NCBI GenBank assembly: GCA_963575745.1
Contig: CAUYUJ010009446.1
Coordinates: forward strand, 1,228,759-1,292,758
Direction of reading: 5' to 3'
DNA: 64,000 nucleotides
Origin: Prorocentrum cordatum
Lineage: Eukaryota > Sar > Dinophyceae > Prorocentrales > Prorocentraceae
The position numbers were made by a program, and so were the translations under genes. Each line of letters opens with the position of its first letter. The first letter of the stretch is position 1. This document shows positions 10,735 to 21,564 of this stretch, piece after piece. The notes below the pieces were generated by a model. It saw only the letters and a list, made by a program, of their open reading frames with translations, was not told where the DNA came from and made no database searches.

Positions 10735-11909
10735 ATGCCTGCTACTCTGCGGGCAAGCAATGACCCCGATGATAAGGCACCGAGACACTCGGCCTCGCCT
10801 AAGGATGTTGAACCCGAACGCCAGGTGAGAAATCGTGCCGATATCATGGGCATGCCAGTATTCAAACCAGAAAAGTCGGATCTTCATAAGATGCCGATGT
10901 TGACCGCCCCGTCAATACCAACGATTCCTCTCGCGAAATCGCGCGCCATTCCTGGGCTGGCTGTCGAGGAGACTTCCGGAGCGAGTGCAGGTTCGATGCG
11001 GGGGGTGGGCGCCCAAGGAACGAGCCTTGGGAATGTCGCTTTCAATGTTGAGATATCGGAGCCCCCTAACAATCTCGACTTGCCTGGGCGCCTTCCTTTC
11101 ACCATCGGACCGCCCGCCGCTGGTGAAGGAGGCGGGGGCTCGGGAGGCCACGACGACGATCAGGGAGACGACCAGAGTGCAGCCCCCAGCACAGGCATGA
11201 TCGTGGCGCTACAGTTCGGTGAAACGGATAAGCCCAAGCCACCTGGCGGCCCTCCAGGGGGCCCCGGCGGCGACGGCGACCCAGACGGAGACGGCGGCGG
11301 GGGGCCGAGTGGCCACAATGATCCGTCCTGGCGGCCGTCCAACGCTAATCAAATTGACGTAAAGTGTAGGAGTTTTGGAAGCAACAAAGAGCTAAACTTG
11401 CTAGACATACCGAGCGCTCAGACACTCAGAGAATGGAAGCAACACTGCATAAGAGCGGTAGCTGGATCCTGGCATGATGCGCACGCGGAACAGACGTGGG
11501 TCACTGAAGCCATGGGACCGAATGCACCCAAGGAAAACCTTAGAGACTCCGAGGCATTGACGCGCCTTGATACGATGGTCGCTACAAATCTGCTTGAGAA
11601 GTTTGCAAAGATGAAGCGCAACCAACGTCTGTCAGTGCAGCAGACTCACTCCCTTTCACAAACCAATCGCATGGAGCCTCGTGCCAGATAGATGGACATC
11701 TCCTAACGGGCCGAGAAATTATGCGAGCAATATGTGTTTGGTGTTCCGTTAGATCGGAGAGTAGACAACACTGGATATGCCGCGACCTTTTCAAACTGAC
11801 CATTGATCGACAGAAGCCCAATCAAGACTTGCACCACTTCTATAGCGAATGGATGGAGCGACACCAAGAATTTCACGGCGCCAGGGGACCGGACCGTCGG
11901 ATGAAATGA
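10735..11909 (+). pseudogene. gag: Copia-like gag protein, broken
   Basis: A 318-codon frame (10735-11691) is followed in another frame by a 62-codon piece (11721-11909). The first part has a Gly/Asp/Pro-rich linker (residues about 130-200) and then Leu-Arg-Glu-Trp-Lys-Gln-His (about residues 231-237), which resembles the region of dinoflagellate copia gag where an amphipathic helix follows a Trp. The second piece, with Asp-Arg-Gln-Lys-Pro-Asn-Gln-Asp-Leu and His-His-Phe-Tyr-Ser-Glu-Trp, continues the gag fold after a frameshift near 11695. Zinc knuckles follow downstream, as expected for the nucleocapsid end. The protein would package the element RNA in the cytoplasm; this copy cannot make a full product without frameshifting. 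Confidence 0.6.
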
Positions 11910-12031
11910 AGGCCTCAATACATGCACCTTTCTATGAATTAACAGATTCGGCTTGTCCCGAGGATTGAGTATGCCATGCAGTGGTATGAGCTGTCGACAG
12001 ATCCCTCAGGCACGGGGATGCGCGCATATCA

Positions 12032-13793
12032 ATGGATCTTGCTCCAGGTAGTTCTAGAAATGCACAGGCCCGCCTGACAGGTGGGGCGAATGAGGGCGGC
12101 GGGGGCGGACGAAGAGCCTCTGCCATGGCGGCGACAGTTAATCGACTAGGATTGCCCACGGATAAGACGGCAAGCGGAAGAACTAGAGGTGAGACAACCT
12201 GCAACTTTGCGAAGCAAGGGGAGAATTGCCCCGAGGCAGGGCAAGGTTGCCCCCACAGTCGCAAGAAACCCGAGACACCTGCCGCGCCGGCGCAGCCGGG
12301 AGGGGGCGGTGATCGCAGAGCTGCCGGCGGAAAAAATGATCGCAGAGGCAGGAATGAGAGGTCTGGGAGTAAAGGCCCGAAAGGAAAGGACCAGCCTCGC
12401 TCCTCGACTCCATCGAACAAATTCAGCAACTCGTATGCGACAGTCGCGGACGAGGAGTCTGTCGGAGGTCTCGCGAGAACGCCAAGGCAGGATGGCGTGC
12501 AACGCATGGTCGCGAGATCCTCGCAACTGCAAGGGCCCTCAAAGTGGGTGCTATAAGCAGCGCGGAGGCTTGTCTGAGGCTGAGAAAATCAAACGTGACA
12601 AATATGAAGAAGCACAGCTCAAAGCCGGCAAGTCCTTGGGCCATCAGAGAACTTCTAGAGAAGCCGATTCTGCTGCTGCGAACGCTGGTGATGCCACGCC
12701 AGGCGAGACCCCGAGAAGTAGGGCATCGAGCAGAGGCCGCGGAAAGAACAAAGGCAAAGGTAAAGAAAAGGGGACATGCAAACCATGTAGGGCGTTCACC
12801 GAGACAGGAGCTTGCTCGCGAGGCAAAGACGGTTGGCTCGCGAAGAACGCCCCCAATCATACGTGCCGATGGCTAGGCACTGGCGTGCTATGGGCCAGTG
12901 CCAAGATGATCGCCACATATCTTTCCCTTATCTTGCTGATGCTCATTCGCCTTATGGCAATGTGGTCACGATGGTCCCACCAGCTAAGCCGACAAGGGAA
13001 GGACAAGCATAGGCTCCCTGGCACAGACAGCCGAGTCATCTTTGCTTGCCCTGCCCCGCTGGCTAGGGGATCTCGCGGTCTACAGAACGATTCAGGAGGG
13101 CGACCGGCTGCGGTCGACTTCGACAATGCATGTTCACTTCATCTTAACCAATTTTCCGGAGAAGCTGTTCCCGCTGCCGAAACACCGGAAGAACGCATAG
13201 AGACGCTGACGAAACTCGTCGCTATTCTCGTTCAGTTACATCCTCTTCCAAGGGAGGCTATCACGTCCTTTTGTGGCGAGCCTCGCGGGAAAAGCTGTAT
13301 CAGACCTGCGAAGACGGGTAGATGCGGATATAGCGTGAAGTTGCACCCCATCCACTCGTGCGCCGACTACTACCCGAAGGAAGGCGCGTCGCCACAGCCC
13401 AGGGGAACTGCCTCGAGCGTCGACAACAGATGGAAACTCCCAAGGGAAGAGCATCGACGAATGCAGACCGAATGGGCAGCATCCTTGAGAGACGCACAGC
13501 TCAGGGCATCTGTTTTAGCCGACGAAGTTTGGCATCTTTGGCTAGCGCCTGAAGAAAATCAACGAGCCGCCCAACGTGGCTCAGCCGCTGCGGGTTGTAG
13601 GGAAAAGTCGCCTGTGCACCTCGGCGCTCTCAGGTTCGTAGTTGGCGCAGGCTGCGGGCGCAACCTCATCGCAGAGAGGTTCGTTCGAGCTGCAGGCGCA
13701 ATGGGCATGACCAAAAGATTGGAAGACTCGGTTACCCTGGATACTGCCGGAGGTTCCTCTCGGGCCCTGTCATGCCGGAAACACCGGCGGTAA
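12032..13793 (+). pseudogene. Gag zinc knuckles and aspartic protease region
   Basis: Two overlapping frames cover this part. The 12032-12556 frame holds a CCCH-like knuckle (Cys-Asn-Phe-Ala-Lys-Gln-Gly, then Cys and His near residues 53-73). The 534-codon frame 12189-13793 holds a Lys/Gly/Arg-rich basic stretch, a second Cys/His cluster (about residues 197-224: Cys-Lys-Pro-Cys and Gly-Ala-Cys-Ser-Arg-Gly), and a third (about residues 363-390). Near residue 485 Val-Val-Gly-Ala-Gly-Cys-Gly-Arg-Asn-Leu-Ile aligns with the Asp-Ser/Thr-Gly-Cys-Gly site of copia aspartic proteases, so the catalytic Asp appears replaced by Gly. The next ORF overlaps by about 20 bases in another frame. Confidence 0.65.
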
Positions 13794-15245
13794 TCTCAGT
13801 AGGAGAGCGGTGCATGGATGACGGCTTTTGTTTCGTTTGGCCAGCAGGCCAACGACTCTACTTACTTCTGCCCAACGGTTACAGAGTATACCTGAGCGTT
13901 AAGGGCAAGATGCCATACTTGACCCTATCAGGCAGAGAGGCGCTGGGTCAGTGGGCGCGCGCGGTTGCCGCCGGAAAGCCTGCCGCCCCCGAGCGGCGTC
14001 GTGGCGTGACGTCAGGCGCCGAGACATTTCTGGATGACGTCGAATCTGCGGGAGGTCTTCCGCCCCACTCCAGTCAGAGTCGCGTAAACATAGACTTACA
14101 CACACATGCGATGATTGGCGACCGCAGTTACGCTGGTGGAAGGCCCACAACGGCCGAGTATTCATTTCCGTCCGCCATGGACTCCATGGATGCAGTCACT
14201 TACTTTTACTATCCGCCTCAGACAGCTAGTGAATGCGGTTGGGATAAAACGCCAACAGGCGTCATAAGTCGTATAACTTCCTCATCTGTTCCCAGTCGCG
14301 GCACAGTCGTTGGTTGCACGAAATCACACCGCGGCATAGCCGGTGGTTGTGCGGCTACGTTTGGGAACCTTTATTGGCATGGGGTCTCTGGGGTCTTGCC
14401 CTGCAGCGCTGATCGCGGGCTGGGTTCCACAGCAATGGCCGCCGCGCCTGGGGAAAGCGCGGATGCAGATGAGGGTTCGGGAGAAGGTGACCTCGGTGAT
14501 ATCGATGTACATTCCGAATTTGATTCATATAGCGCTGAGGTTGAGGCGCCAGTCTCCGCGACGGAGCGACTCACAAAGAGCGCGGCCTCCCTCTCACACT
14601 TGTTAACTCATGCTCCTAAGAACCCTTTTTGCTCGGTGTGTAACTGGGCGGAGGCTATGCGGCGCCAACAAAGGAAAGCGCACAATAAAGGGCTGAGGGT
14701 ACCGAGGCCATGCGCGAATCCCACAACGTGCGGGCACCTGTCCACCATGGATCGCTGGCTTGCGATGGATGACCTATCGCGGAGGCTCCACGACGAGGCC
14801 GCGCGCGTTACTTCTCGCGACCGGGCGACAGATTTCATGCCAGCACAGGGTGTGCGCGACAAATCCGCGATTCACGTATGTAATTTTTTGATTAACCTTA
14901 AAGCCCCAGGAGAAAAGGTAGAGTACTGTTATACCGACGGCGCGAGAGAACTTGCAAGGGCGTGCATCGAACTGAAGATTGCACATAACCCTACCATTCT
15001 TGGTAACAAGAAGCTTATGGCTGTCGCTGAACGACCCAGTGGAATTGTTCATTTGGGGACTAGAGCATTGCTTATGCAGGCAGGCCTCCCCCCACCTTTT
15101 TGGACATGCTGTCCGGTACTTCTGTCTTTGCTATAACACAAGGATTCGTGACGACGGTGAACCGTCATGGAGGCGCAGATTCGGACATGAGTTTGCAGTC
15201 CCACTTCCCATTTGGCTCCCTTGGTCGATTCATGCCTCCCCCTGA
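13772..15245 (+). pseudogene. int: Copia-like pre-integrase and integrase domain
   Basis: The main frame is 13772-15136 (454 codons). It opens with the pre-integrase block typical of dinoflagellate copia elements (Gly-Glu-Arg-Cys-Met-Asp-Asp-Gly, Phe-Val-Trp-Pro, then Met-Pro-Tyr-Leu-Thr-Leu). The zinc-binding part is Leu-Leu-Thr-His-Ala-Pro-Lys-Asn-Pro-Phe-Cys-Ser-Val-Cys near 14600-14645. The catalytic core follows: Met-Asp-Arg-Trp near 14746, Tyr-Thr-Asp-Gly-Ala-Arg-Glu-Leu near 14931, and Val-Ala-Glu-Arg near 15022, so Asp, Asp and Glu of the DDE triad all seem to be kept. Leu-Leu-Met-Gln-Ala-Gly-Leu-Pro-Pro-Pro-Phe-Trp closes the core. A frameshift near 15110 moves the continuation to 15130-15245. 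The enzyme would insert element cDNA into the nuclear genome. Confidence 0.85.
14299..14342 (+). other. Two imperfect members of the hairpin family
   Basis: CGGC-ACA-GTCG at 14299-14309 (one G-T pair) and CGGC-ATA-GCCG at 14332-14342, the latter flanked by CAC and GTG that can pair. Confidence 0.4.
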
Positions 15246-15687
15246 ATCTCGGTTTCGAATCGCCGGAACAATTGGGACGATGGTTACGGGTATTTACCTC
15301 GGCTATGTACGCAATGCGGGGGGCGCGGTTGGACCAGAGAGCTACGTGACACCATTGCGACAATTCGACGATCTGAACATGGAAGCCGGGCGGGCGCCAG
15401 CTGGCAATCGCCCGATCATCGAGAGGTCCGATCAAGTCTACAGCCATATGTTGGACGGTACTGCACCGGGCCAGGAACCGAAATTTCCTGTGCGTGAAGC
15501 ATATGAGATTGCACAGACAAAAGTCAAGAACGTCGTTATTCCCCCAGGCGGTCCCTCTGACGGCCCAGCCGGTCAAGGAATCCGATTAGGATCACAGGCG
15601 ACACAGTCGTTTGGTGAAAGGGGTTCCAGGTGCACCGAAACCACCGCCTCCGGCACAGGGCGAGGCCGCACCAACACCAAGAGATGA
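15246..15687 (+). pseudogene. Post-integrase segment of the polyprotein
   Basis: The frame starting at 15100 enters phase here. Gly-Thr-Met-Val-Thr-Gly-Ile-Tyr-Leu-Gly-Tyr-Val near 15278-15312 matches the stretch after the integrase core in dinoflagellate copia proteins (pattern Gly-x-Phe-Leu-Gly-Tyr). It ends at a stop at 15687 in a Thr/Gly/Arg-rich run. It contains a CGGC-CCA-GCCG hairpin (15561-15571) and a CGAC-ACA-GTCG hairpin (15599-15609). Confidence 0.55.
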
Positions 15688-15847
15688 TGATGACTCCGAT
15701 GACGATGGTCCGGGGGGAGTCATTGTGGATGACGTGCCCGTGGTACATGACGGTCGGGATCCCCGGCGTGATTCGAGACCCGACGATGACACGAAGCAAA
15801 AGTTCGGTCTTGCCCATGTAGAATATAGATTGGATCGTCAGTCTAAT

Positions 15848-15875
15848 CTCTCGATGGCACAGCCATGGTCGAGAG
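15848..15875 (+). other. ACA-loop hairpin with 7-bp outer stem
   Basis: Outer stem CTCTCGA/TCGAGAG, inner stem TGGC/GCCA, loop ACA, and a TGG bulge on the 3' side. Confidence 0.65.
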
Positions 15876-16560
15876 TGCCTGGACCAGGACAACATCTTGC
15901 CCGAATTACGCAGAATTTAGACACTATGGAGCATTACGAAGATCGACGCATTGTTGCAGGCCTTGGCAAAAGGATGAACTCATTGGAAAACTGTCATTGA
16001 ACGGCAGACGGAACACCTGCAGCATTAGAGTCGTCTTGTATTACGATCCTAACTATGTACCCGTGACAAGAGTCTAGGTCACAGACCCAGACCCACGTTA
16101 TGGAGCACAATGGCTTAAGAAACTACCTAGTTCCATAAATCCGGGAATTCACCCAAGTCGATGGTTCAGCATGAGCCATGCGGAACGGAGGAAAACAGTG
16201 GAGCAATTCCGACTCGAGAAAAGAGGTTTCTTCGGGATTATTGACTCGGGACCATGCAGTGCCCTCCTTCGCGATATTGGAAGCGACACAATCGACCTCC
16301 CAAACGCACAACGCGGCAACGCAGACACTGAGCATCCAGAGGGCAACGTCCATTCAGGTGCTGAAGCCCGAAGAAAGAAAGGAGATACGATTGTGCCCGA
16401 TGAAACCGAAGTAGACTGGCGCGCACTCCTGCATCCTGCGGGAGCGGCAGAGGAACTCTCCACATATACAGGCTCTGGGGGCGACCAGGGCACTTCCGAC
16501 GAGGGAGAAGCATGGTGGAAACAGACTTGGCATGGTGGAACAATTCTGCGAGATGGGGTT

Positions 16561-16582
16561 CCTCTCGACACAGTCGGAGAGG
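16561..16582 (+). other. ACA-loop hairpin with 1-base bulge
   Basis: Outer stem CCTCT/AGAGG, inner stem CGAC/GTCG, loop ACA, single G bulge on the 3' side. The inner pair A-T replaces the usual G-C, a compensated change. Confidence 0.7.
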
Positions 16583-16941
16583 ACCTAACACTCCTAAAAC
16601 CCTTAATGCACAACGGCAACAGCCTGATTTCGAGTCCGGCGGCCGCCGCTTCGCGACGTAGCGTACACCGTATGCCATTGCAGTCACTTGAATCATCTCT
16701 TCCCCCACATCGTGAAATCGAAAGTTCTGATGCAGACTACCTATACAACCCGTTTACCGATGATATTCGAATCGTGGAACAAGCGCACGAACCACCAGCG
16801 GAAGCAAATCCACCGCGGAGCGTAGCAGCCGCGGCACGACCCGTGTCCAAGGCCGAAGCTGCGGTGAACCAAGATGTCTTCAAAGCATTGCAAGCCGAAC
16901 GGGATCGGTGAAGAAGCATTGGCACTTCGGATGAGTCAGGC

Positions 16942-17520
16942 GTGATGGAAAACAACGATGTTGTTCGACAGCGAAAAGGGCAAACGACCCATTTCGGACG
17001 CCTGTTTACCATTTTGGTAGAAAAGAACTCAGAACTCCCAGTCGGGTACAAAGACCGCAAATATAAAGGCCGAGTTGTTTTTGATGGGTCGGACGTTAGA
17101 GATCAGAACAGAGACGTAGCTTTATTTCAGGAACTTTCTAGCAGCCCGGCCACTATGCAGGCCAGCAAGGCGGCAGGTACTCATGGTCAGTTCGACGGAC
17201 ATGACATTCAACGGGTGGATGCCAAACAGGCTTACACTCAGTCCAAATTGGGGGGAACTCCAACACGGATTTTCCGGCCAAGAGACGAGTGGTCGCCCGC
17301 TTGGAAAGACATGCGAAATCCCGTATGTCCCTTCATCCTCTCGCTTTATGGACACCCTGACTCTGGTGGATACTGGGAACACCATTGTGAGGGACACGTG
17401 ATTTCCAAAGGCTTCATTCAATGTAGTCCTTGGCGTAGTTGTTATTTCCATGCTTAACTGCGTTTGTTTCTTATGCTTTACGTTGGCGGTTTCACATTTT
17501 CGGGGCCAAAAGCGAACCTC
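16942..17520 (+). pseudogene. RT: Copia-like reverse transcriptase, catalytic motif lost
   Basis: The open frame 16942-17457 is a clear match to the reverse transcriptase of dinoflagellate Ty1/copia elements. Recognisable blocks are His-Phe-Gly-Arg-Leu-Phe, Lys-Gly-Arg-Val-Val-Phe, Ser-Ser-Ser-Pro-Ala-Thr-Met, and motif A as Val-Asp-Ala-Lys-Gln-Ala-Tyr with its Asp kept. Leu-Tyr-Gly-His-Pro-Asp-Ser-Gly-Gly-Tyr-Trp-Glu follows. After one stop (17455-17457) the same frame continues through motif C at 17479-17493, which reads Tyr-Val-Gly-Gly-Phe where active enzymes have Tyr-Val-Asp-Asp. A Trp codon has become TGA at 17518-17520. The enzyme would copy element RNA into cDNA; this copy cannot. Confidence 0.9.
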
Positions 17521-18863
17521 GAAAAAGGCTGACGACTCTTACGAGAAGCCTCCGAAGGGGCATCGAGATCGACCCACCAATTAACGTGGGGCGATATTTG
17601 GGATGTGAACATAATTTGTCCACGCAGTGTGTTGAATGGCAGGGAGAGTTACCAGCCGCCCTTGATTCCCCACCGCCGAGGGTGCAGAAAACGCCCACCT
17701 CAGGACAAAAGGTGGAGAGTAATGACGAGGAAGCGGGGGGTGACGCAGCGGCAAGGCCGACTGAGCCATATCAGCCTAGACAGCCGAAAATGGTCAGAGC
17801 CATTGAGTACGATATGACTGAGTTCTTTGAATCCTGTGTGACACTCTATGCACAACTTACCGATACCGACCCTGCTACAGACCCTGCTGCTGGCACCCCT
17901 TTTGGCCCCGAGCTGACTGATTTTGAGGATGGACAAGGAGGTCCAAGAGGAGGAAATCATTTTCCAGCAGAGGAGGCCGTAGCAGCGGCACTCGGGATCC
18001 GAGTTGACACAGGTTCCCCAGACAGGCCGGTCGAGGTTCCCGGCTTAGCCGCGGAACCCGCACCAGACGACCCTGAACCACCGACACCGTCGGGAGTTCT
18101 TCAGCTTATTGCTGCAAAAGTTCTCATGAAGATCTTATGTGGTGCGAGGGTGGCTCGGTTTGATCTGTTGCGCGCGGTCTGCTGCACGGCCAGCTGCATA
18201 ACGAAGTGGGCGGAACAACAGGACATGGGCCTTTTTCGCTTAATATGTTACATCAAGTCCACGTCCCCATACAGAATGACGTCATGGGTGGGCGACAAAA
18301 TTGAGGATGCCACAATCCGACAGTGCTCTGATGCAGACCTTGCTAGCGATTTAATAACGCATCGCAGTGCGAGTGCAAGCCGTCGGGTGATATGGGCAAC
18401 GCGCGCGAGAGCCAGTCAGAGTATGGCTTCTCGTCGGCAAACTTGCGCGTGCCACATCACGCTTGTTGAGGCAGAATTTGTTGCTGCAGATCTGGCTTTA
18501 CGAACTGGGTCACCGCCAGCCCTGCCGCTGTGGGAAATTCTGCCACAATGAGAAGTCAAAGTCACATTTATGGAAGATAACCAGGCGGTTTGCAAGGTGA
18601 TAAAAGCGGGAGGTTCGATGAAATTGATGCACCTTCCGAGAACCCACCGTATAGATGCTGCTGCCATTTCTGAACAGTTTACCCGTGGAGTGGTTAGTTT
18701 ACAGTACGAACGTACCCAGAACGAAGCCGCCGATATCGGTGCAACACGTTTTACCGATCCTCTTGCTTGGGTTAGGGTATTTTACTTCGTTAACATTATT
18801 ACCCCTAAGTTTTGGAAAGTCAGCCAGAGCCGGCATCCGCGTTCACTGACAGACTTCTCCTGA
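17521..18863 (+). pseudogene. RNH: RT thumb/connection and RNase H domain
   Basis: The main frame 17439-18551 picks up the polyprotein after a frameshift near 17540 with Val-Gly-Arg-Tyr-Leu-Gly-Cys-Glu-His. It continues through Ile-Glu-Tyr-Asp-Met-Thr-Glu-Phe (17800-17825) and Ile-Ala-Ala-Lys-Val-Leu-Met-Lys-Ile-Leu near 18108. The RNase H part has Ser-Asp-Ala-Asp-Leu-Ala (18326), Glu-Ala-Glu-Phe-Val-Ala-Ala-Asp (18469) and, past a TGA at 18549-18551, Met-Glu-Asp-Asn-Gln-Ala (18570) and Arg-Thr-His-Arg-Ile-Asp. It ends near Phe-Thr-Asp-Pro-Leu-Ala-Trp at about 18770 and a stop at 18863. Acidic active-site positions look retained, unlike in the RT. The domain would remove RNA from the RNA-DNA hybrid. 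Confidence 0.85.
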
Positions 18864-19059
18864 AGCCCGGGGGGATTCTCAAGCCGCGCATAGGTCTGAA
18901 GGCTGCGGTGCGCCAAGGGGGTGCGGTGCAGAGCGAAAAGATGCATAAAAAGAAGAGTCACCAAATGTAAGTCATCGACAGCCGTGCCGATAGAAGACAC
19001 GGCCAACATAAAAACCACCTCAACAGACGGCAGCCGGACCTGGTGAGGTACATGCCCAG

Positions 19060-19422
19060 ATGCATCCTTCGCTGGCACCAAACTCGGCGGCATCCACCAA
19101 AGAAAGAGCTAACGATGCACCCGGCACAGCCAGAAGTGCTAACAGCCCGAGACCCTCCGAGAGCGACAATGATGGGTCCAGGAAAAGCTACCATCAGCGA
19201 AGACTGGAAGAAGACAAAGAAATGATGGCTATGTTTGAAATAATTGACAGTGGGTCAGACGCCTCAGATGTACAGACACAATCTTCTGACATTCAGGATC
19301 AGGAAGGGTACCGTTGCAAAATCACTGATGCGGCTGCGGCCAAGTCGGATGACAATGAATTGATTCTTTTGATAACTCAACCTGAAAAAGAGCCAGCAAT
19401 GGATAGAAATGATTGGCACTGA
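19060..19422 (+). pseudogene. Unplaced + strand ORF, 120 codons
   Basis: Polar and acidic, with Ala/Ser/Arg-rich start and Asp/Ser-rich middle (Asp-Ser-Gly-Ser-Asp-Ala-Ser-Asp). No domain recognised. It is the first of a train of + strand ORFs after RNase H, each broken into another frame after 100-300 codons. A short GGC-ACA-GCC motif is at about 19121-19129. Confidence 0.3.
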
Positions 19423-19817
19423 GAATGATTAGACCGAATAGCAAAATAGGTAATCCTATAAACTTCGTCGATAACTCGCGCAGGGTCATACGATGCACCG
19501 AAAGCGAGGATATAGGACTGACGAAGGTGAAGACAGAACTCCCACGGATATCAAAGAGCTCAAGGGAAAAATGTGTCGCTCTGGGGCTCGACCCCGCGCG
19601 CTGGAGCCCCCCTGGCAATGCGTTAATGAAGCTCACTATTTCCGTGAAGGTGATCATGCGTCTTTTCGAAGGCCCCGAGGAATCCGAAGCGATTTCCGAT
19701 ATCTATTTTGGAATGTCAGAGAGATCGCCCGCGCTGTCGTTGATGCGGGGCCAGCCAGTGTCAGTATTGGAGGGGCCCTCAAGTGAAATCATCTGTGAGA
19801 AGGATAGGATGATATAA
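19413..19817 (+). pseudogene. Unplaced + strand ORF, 134 codons
   Basis: Mixed-composition protein-like sequence overlapping the previous ORF by about 10 bases. Not recognised. Composition is balanced and not repeat-driven, which is why I keep it. Confidence 0.3.
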
Positions 19818-19859
19818 GACAGTATTGCACGGATGCGCGCATGAAATGAAATATAGAAA

Positions 19860-20489
19860 AGGGAATGCCATGAAGAAGCCGTGGGCCATCGCTTCCACAG
19901 CCGACATTGTGACCGCCGGTTTGGAGCGGGAGTGCGACGGCACGCATGCACGCGTGGAGGCGCGCGGCAAGGATTGCAAGCTTTTGCGGAAGATTACACA
20001 TGCGAACTTGCAAGACAGATCCACGTTGTTATTGCGCGCGGCATCGCACTCCTCCAACGATCTTTCCCCCTCATCATGATGCATGTGCCGCTGCCGTTTT
20101 CCCTCATGAGCAGGGGCGGGGCCGCCGTCGGCCGCGCCCCCCCCCCCCCCCCAGCGGTGCCGCCGCGTAGCCGCGGCCGCTTCCCCCTCGCGGGCCGCGG
20201 GCACCAGCCTGTAGCCTTTCGGCCACTCACTCGTCCACGACGACAGATCCATGGTCTCTCGGCGGCACAACCGCTCGAGATGACTAGGAAAGAAAGGTGG
20301 TTCTCTCTGTGCAAAACAATAGGATGCAGATACCTCGAGGGGATCGCCTGGACACAGTCCAAGGGTGAACCCCACGGGCGACAAAAATCCGTCCGATGGG
20401 CAGACGAAGGAGCGGATGACGGCACAGCCGAGGGAAAACAACGAGAATGTAGACTGCCCAGATCATTGTTGCAAGGCTTGTCGGGATAG
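19860..20489 (+). pseudogene. Unplaced ORF pair with retroelement-like Cys/His stretch
   Basis: Two frames alternate. One gives Glu-Cys-Asp-Gly-Thr-His-Ala-Arg-Val-Glu-Ala-Arg-Gly-Lys-Asp (19930-19975); the other gives Glu-Asp-Tyr-Thr-Cys-Glu-Leu-Ala-Arg-Gln-Ile-His (about 19986-20030). Together they resemble a Cys-Asp-Gly-x-His block followed by Tyr-x-x-Glu/Leu that I associate with dinoflagellate copia proteins near the protease, but the match is from memory and weak. A C-rich run of about 15 bases is at 20138-20152. The ORF then covers the hairpins at 20349-20361 and 20420-20430. Confidence 0.3.
20349..20430 (+). other. Two ACA-loop hairpins
   Basis: TGGAC-ACA-GTCCA at 20349-20361 (5-bp stem) and CGGC-ACA-GCCG at 20420-20430 (4-bp stem). 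Confidence 0.5.
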
Positions 20490-20778
20490 TTCCGGCAGAA
20501 GCGACGATGACGATATTTCTTTTCATGACGACGGTTGCCTCAAACACGAGTTCCCTCCGAACAACCCGACCAGGATTGCGCAAAGGGTTGCCGAGAAATT
20601 GGAAATACTCAGCCCCCGAACGGCAAAGCCGCTAGGGAAGCTTAAACTACCGTTTATACGCGCGACGGAGCGAAACCCGAAGATTCTGGACGCCATTGAG
20701 GTGGTTGTCACAGATCGTTCCAATGTTGAGTCAGAAGGCACGAGTCTTTCAGAGCCAAGGGTGATCACCAAAGAGTGA
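20365..20778 (+). pseudogene. Unplaced + strand ORF, 137 codons
   Basis: Begins with a polar stretch, then Cys-Pro-Asp-His-Cys-Cys-Lys-Ala-Cys (residues 30-38), an acidic Asp run, and a mixed carboxy-terminal half. The Cys cluster could bind metal. No family recognised. CGGC-AAA-GCCG lies at 20621-20631. Confidence 0.3.
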
Positions 20779-21267
20779 AACAGCGTTGGATTAAGCCACA
20801 CATACAACTTAGAACCAGAGGAAGATGACAAAGAGTTTCTTTGTGGCGAAAGGATACCGCAAATGCCTCGCGGACGGTGGATGTAGCAGGTTGCGATGAC
20901 TCGGGATGGTATCAAGTATTCTCGGACGGACAACGTGGTGAGTGTACTCAATGAAGAATTGAAGACATCCAATGAGTCAGTAATTCAACGATTGTAAAAT
21001 AAAACGTTTGTGGGCCCATGGTCTGTTTTCTGGGCAACATGTAAACAGGACTCACAACGCAATTTCAGAAGCAATTTTGATGGTCCGCCCCCAGATATCG
21101 CGCATATCACGGAATGGCAGTATTTCCCGTCCCACGTTGACCCGAGCACGACGCTGAGATGTAGACTCTACACCAGGCCTCCAGGGGACCCGAAGAGCAG
21201 ACCTGTCAGTTTTTGCGATCGCGGGGGAATAATTTGACCGTTTCTTGGGACCGCTAGATGCACCTAT
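20779..21267 (+). other. Connecting stretch with short + strand frame
   Basis: Only a 75-codon + frame (21010-21237) appears, with Trp-Ser-Val-Phe-Trp-Ala-Thr and His-Ile-Thr-Glu-Trp-Gln-Tyr-Phe. It may belong to the same broken protein as 21268-22212. A minus-strand frame of 212 codons (21052-21690) overlaps but looks like a shadow. Confidence 0.3.
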
Positions 21268-21542
21268 ATGACGTGGGCAGGATATTTTGTCAGAGTTAAA
21301 ACCATTGACCGACGCGCGGATCAAGTTGTCTTCATGAATGTTTGGGGACCGTCCAAAAACAGGCTTTCGAACGGCCCAGCCGCTGATGGATGGGGCACTC
21401 ACTTTGCAGTTCCAGTGGCCAGGGGAGACCCCAACGCAAAGACAAATGTAGTCACGCAAGTGCTGAATGGGGAAGCCCTGAGTAAACGCCATGCGTGGAA
21501 AAAGTTGCAGGAGGAACCCCAAACCAAGAAGGCCAAACTTCA

Positions 21543-21564
21543 CTCGGCGGCGCAGCCGTCCGAG
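21543..21564 (+). other. Hairpin with GCA loop and 1-base bulge
   Basis: Outer stem CTCGG/CCGAG, inner stem CGGC/GCCG, loop GCA, T bulge on the 3' side. All nine pairs are Watson-Crick. Confidence 0.7.

Larger units (their letters stand above)
15611..16911 (+). pseudogene. Integrase-RT linker of the polyprotein
   Basis: The best frames are 15611-16000 (acidic, Asp-rich) and 16171-16911 (246 codons). Around 16120-16210 the sequence Ile-Asn-Pro-Gly-Ile-His-Pro-Ser-Arg-Trp, then Met-Ser-His-Ala-Glu-Arg-Arg-Lys, matches the Pro-x-Ile-x-Pro-x-x-Trp and Arg-Arg block seen between integrase and reverse transcriptase in these elements. The rest is acidic and low in conserved motifs. A strong hairpin lies at 15848-15875 and another at 16561-16582, the latter inside the open frame, where it encodes Asp-Thr-Val. 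Confidence 0.5.

Noticed and set aside
20138-20152. C homopolymer as a programmed slippage site
   Set aside because: No frame change with conserved sequence on both sides could be shown at this position.
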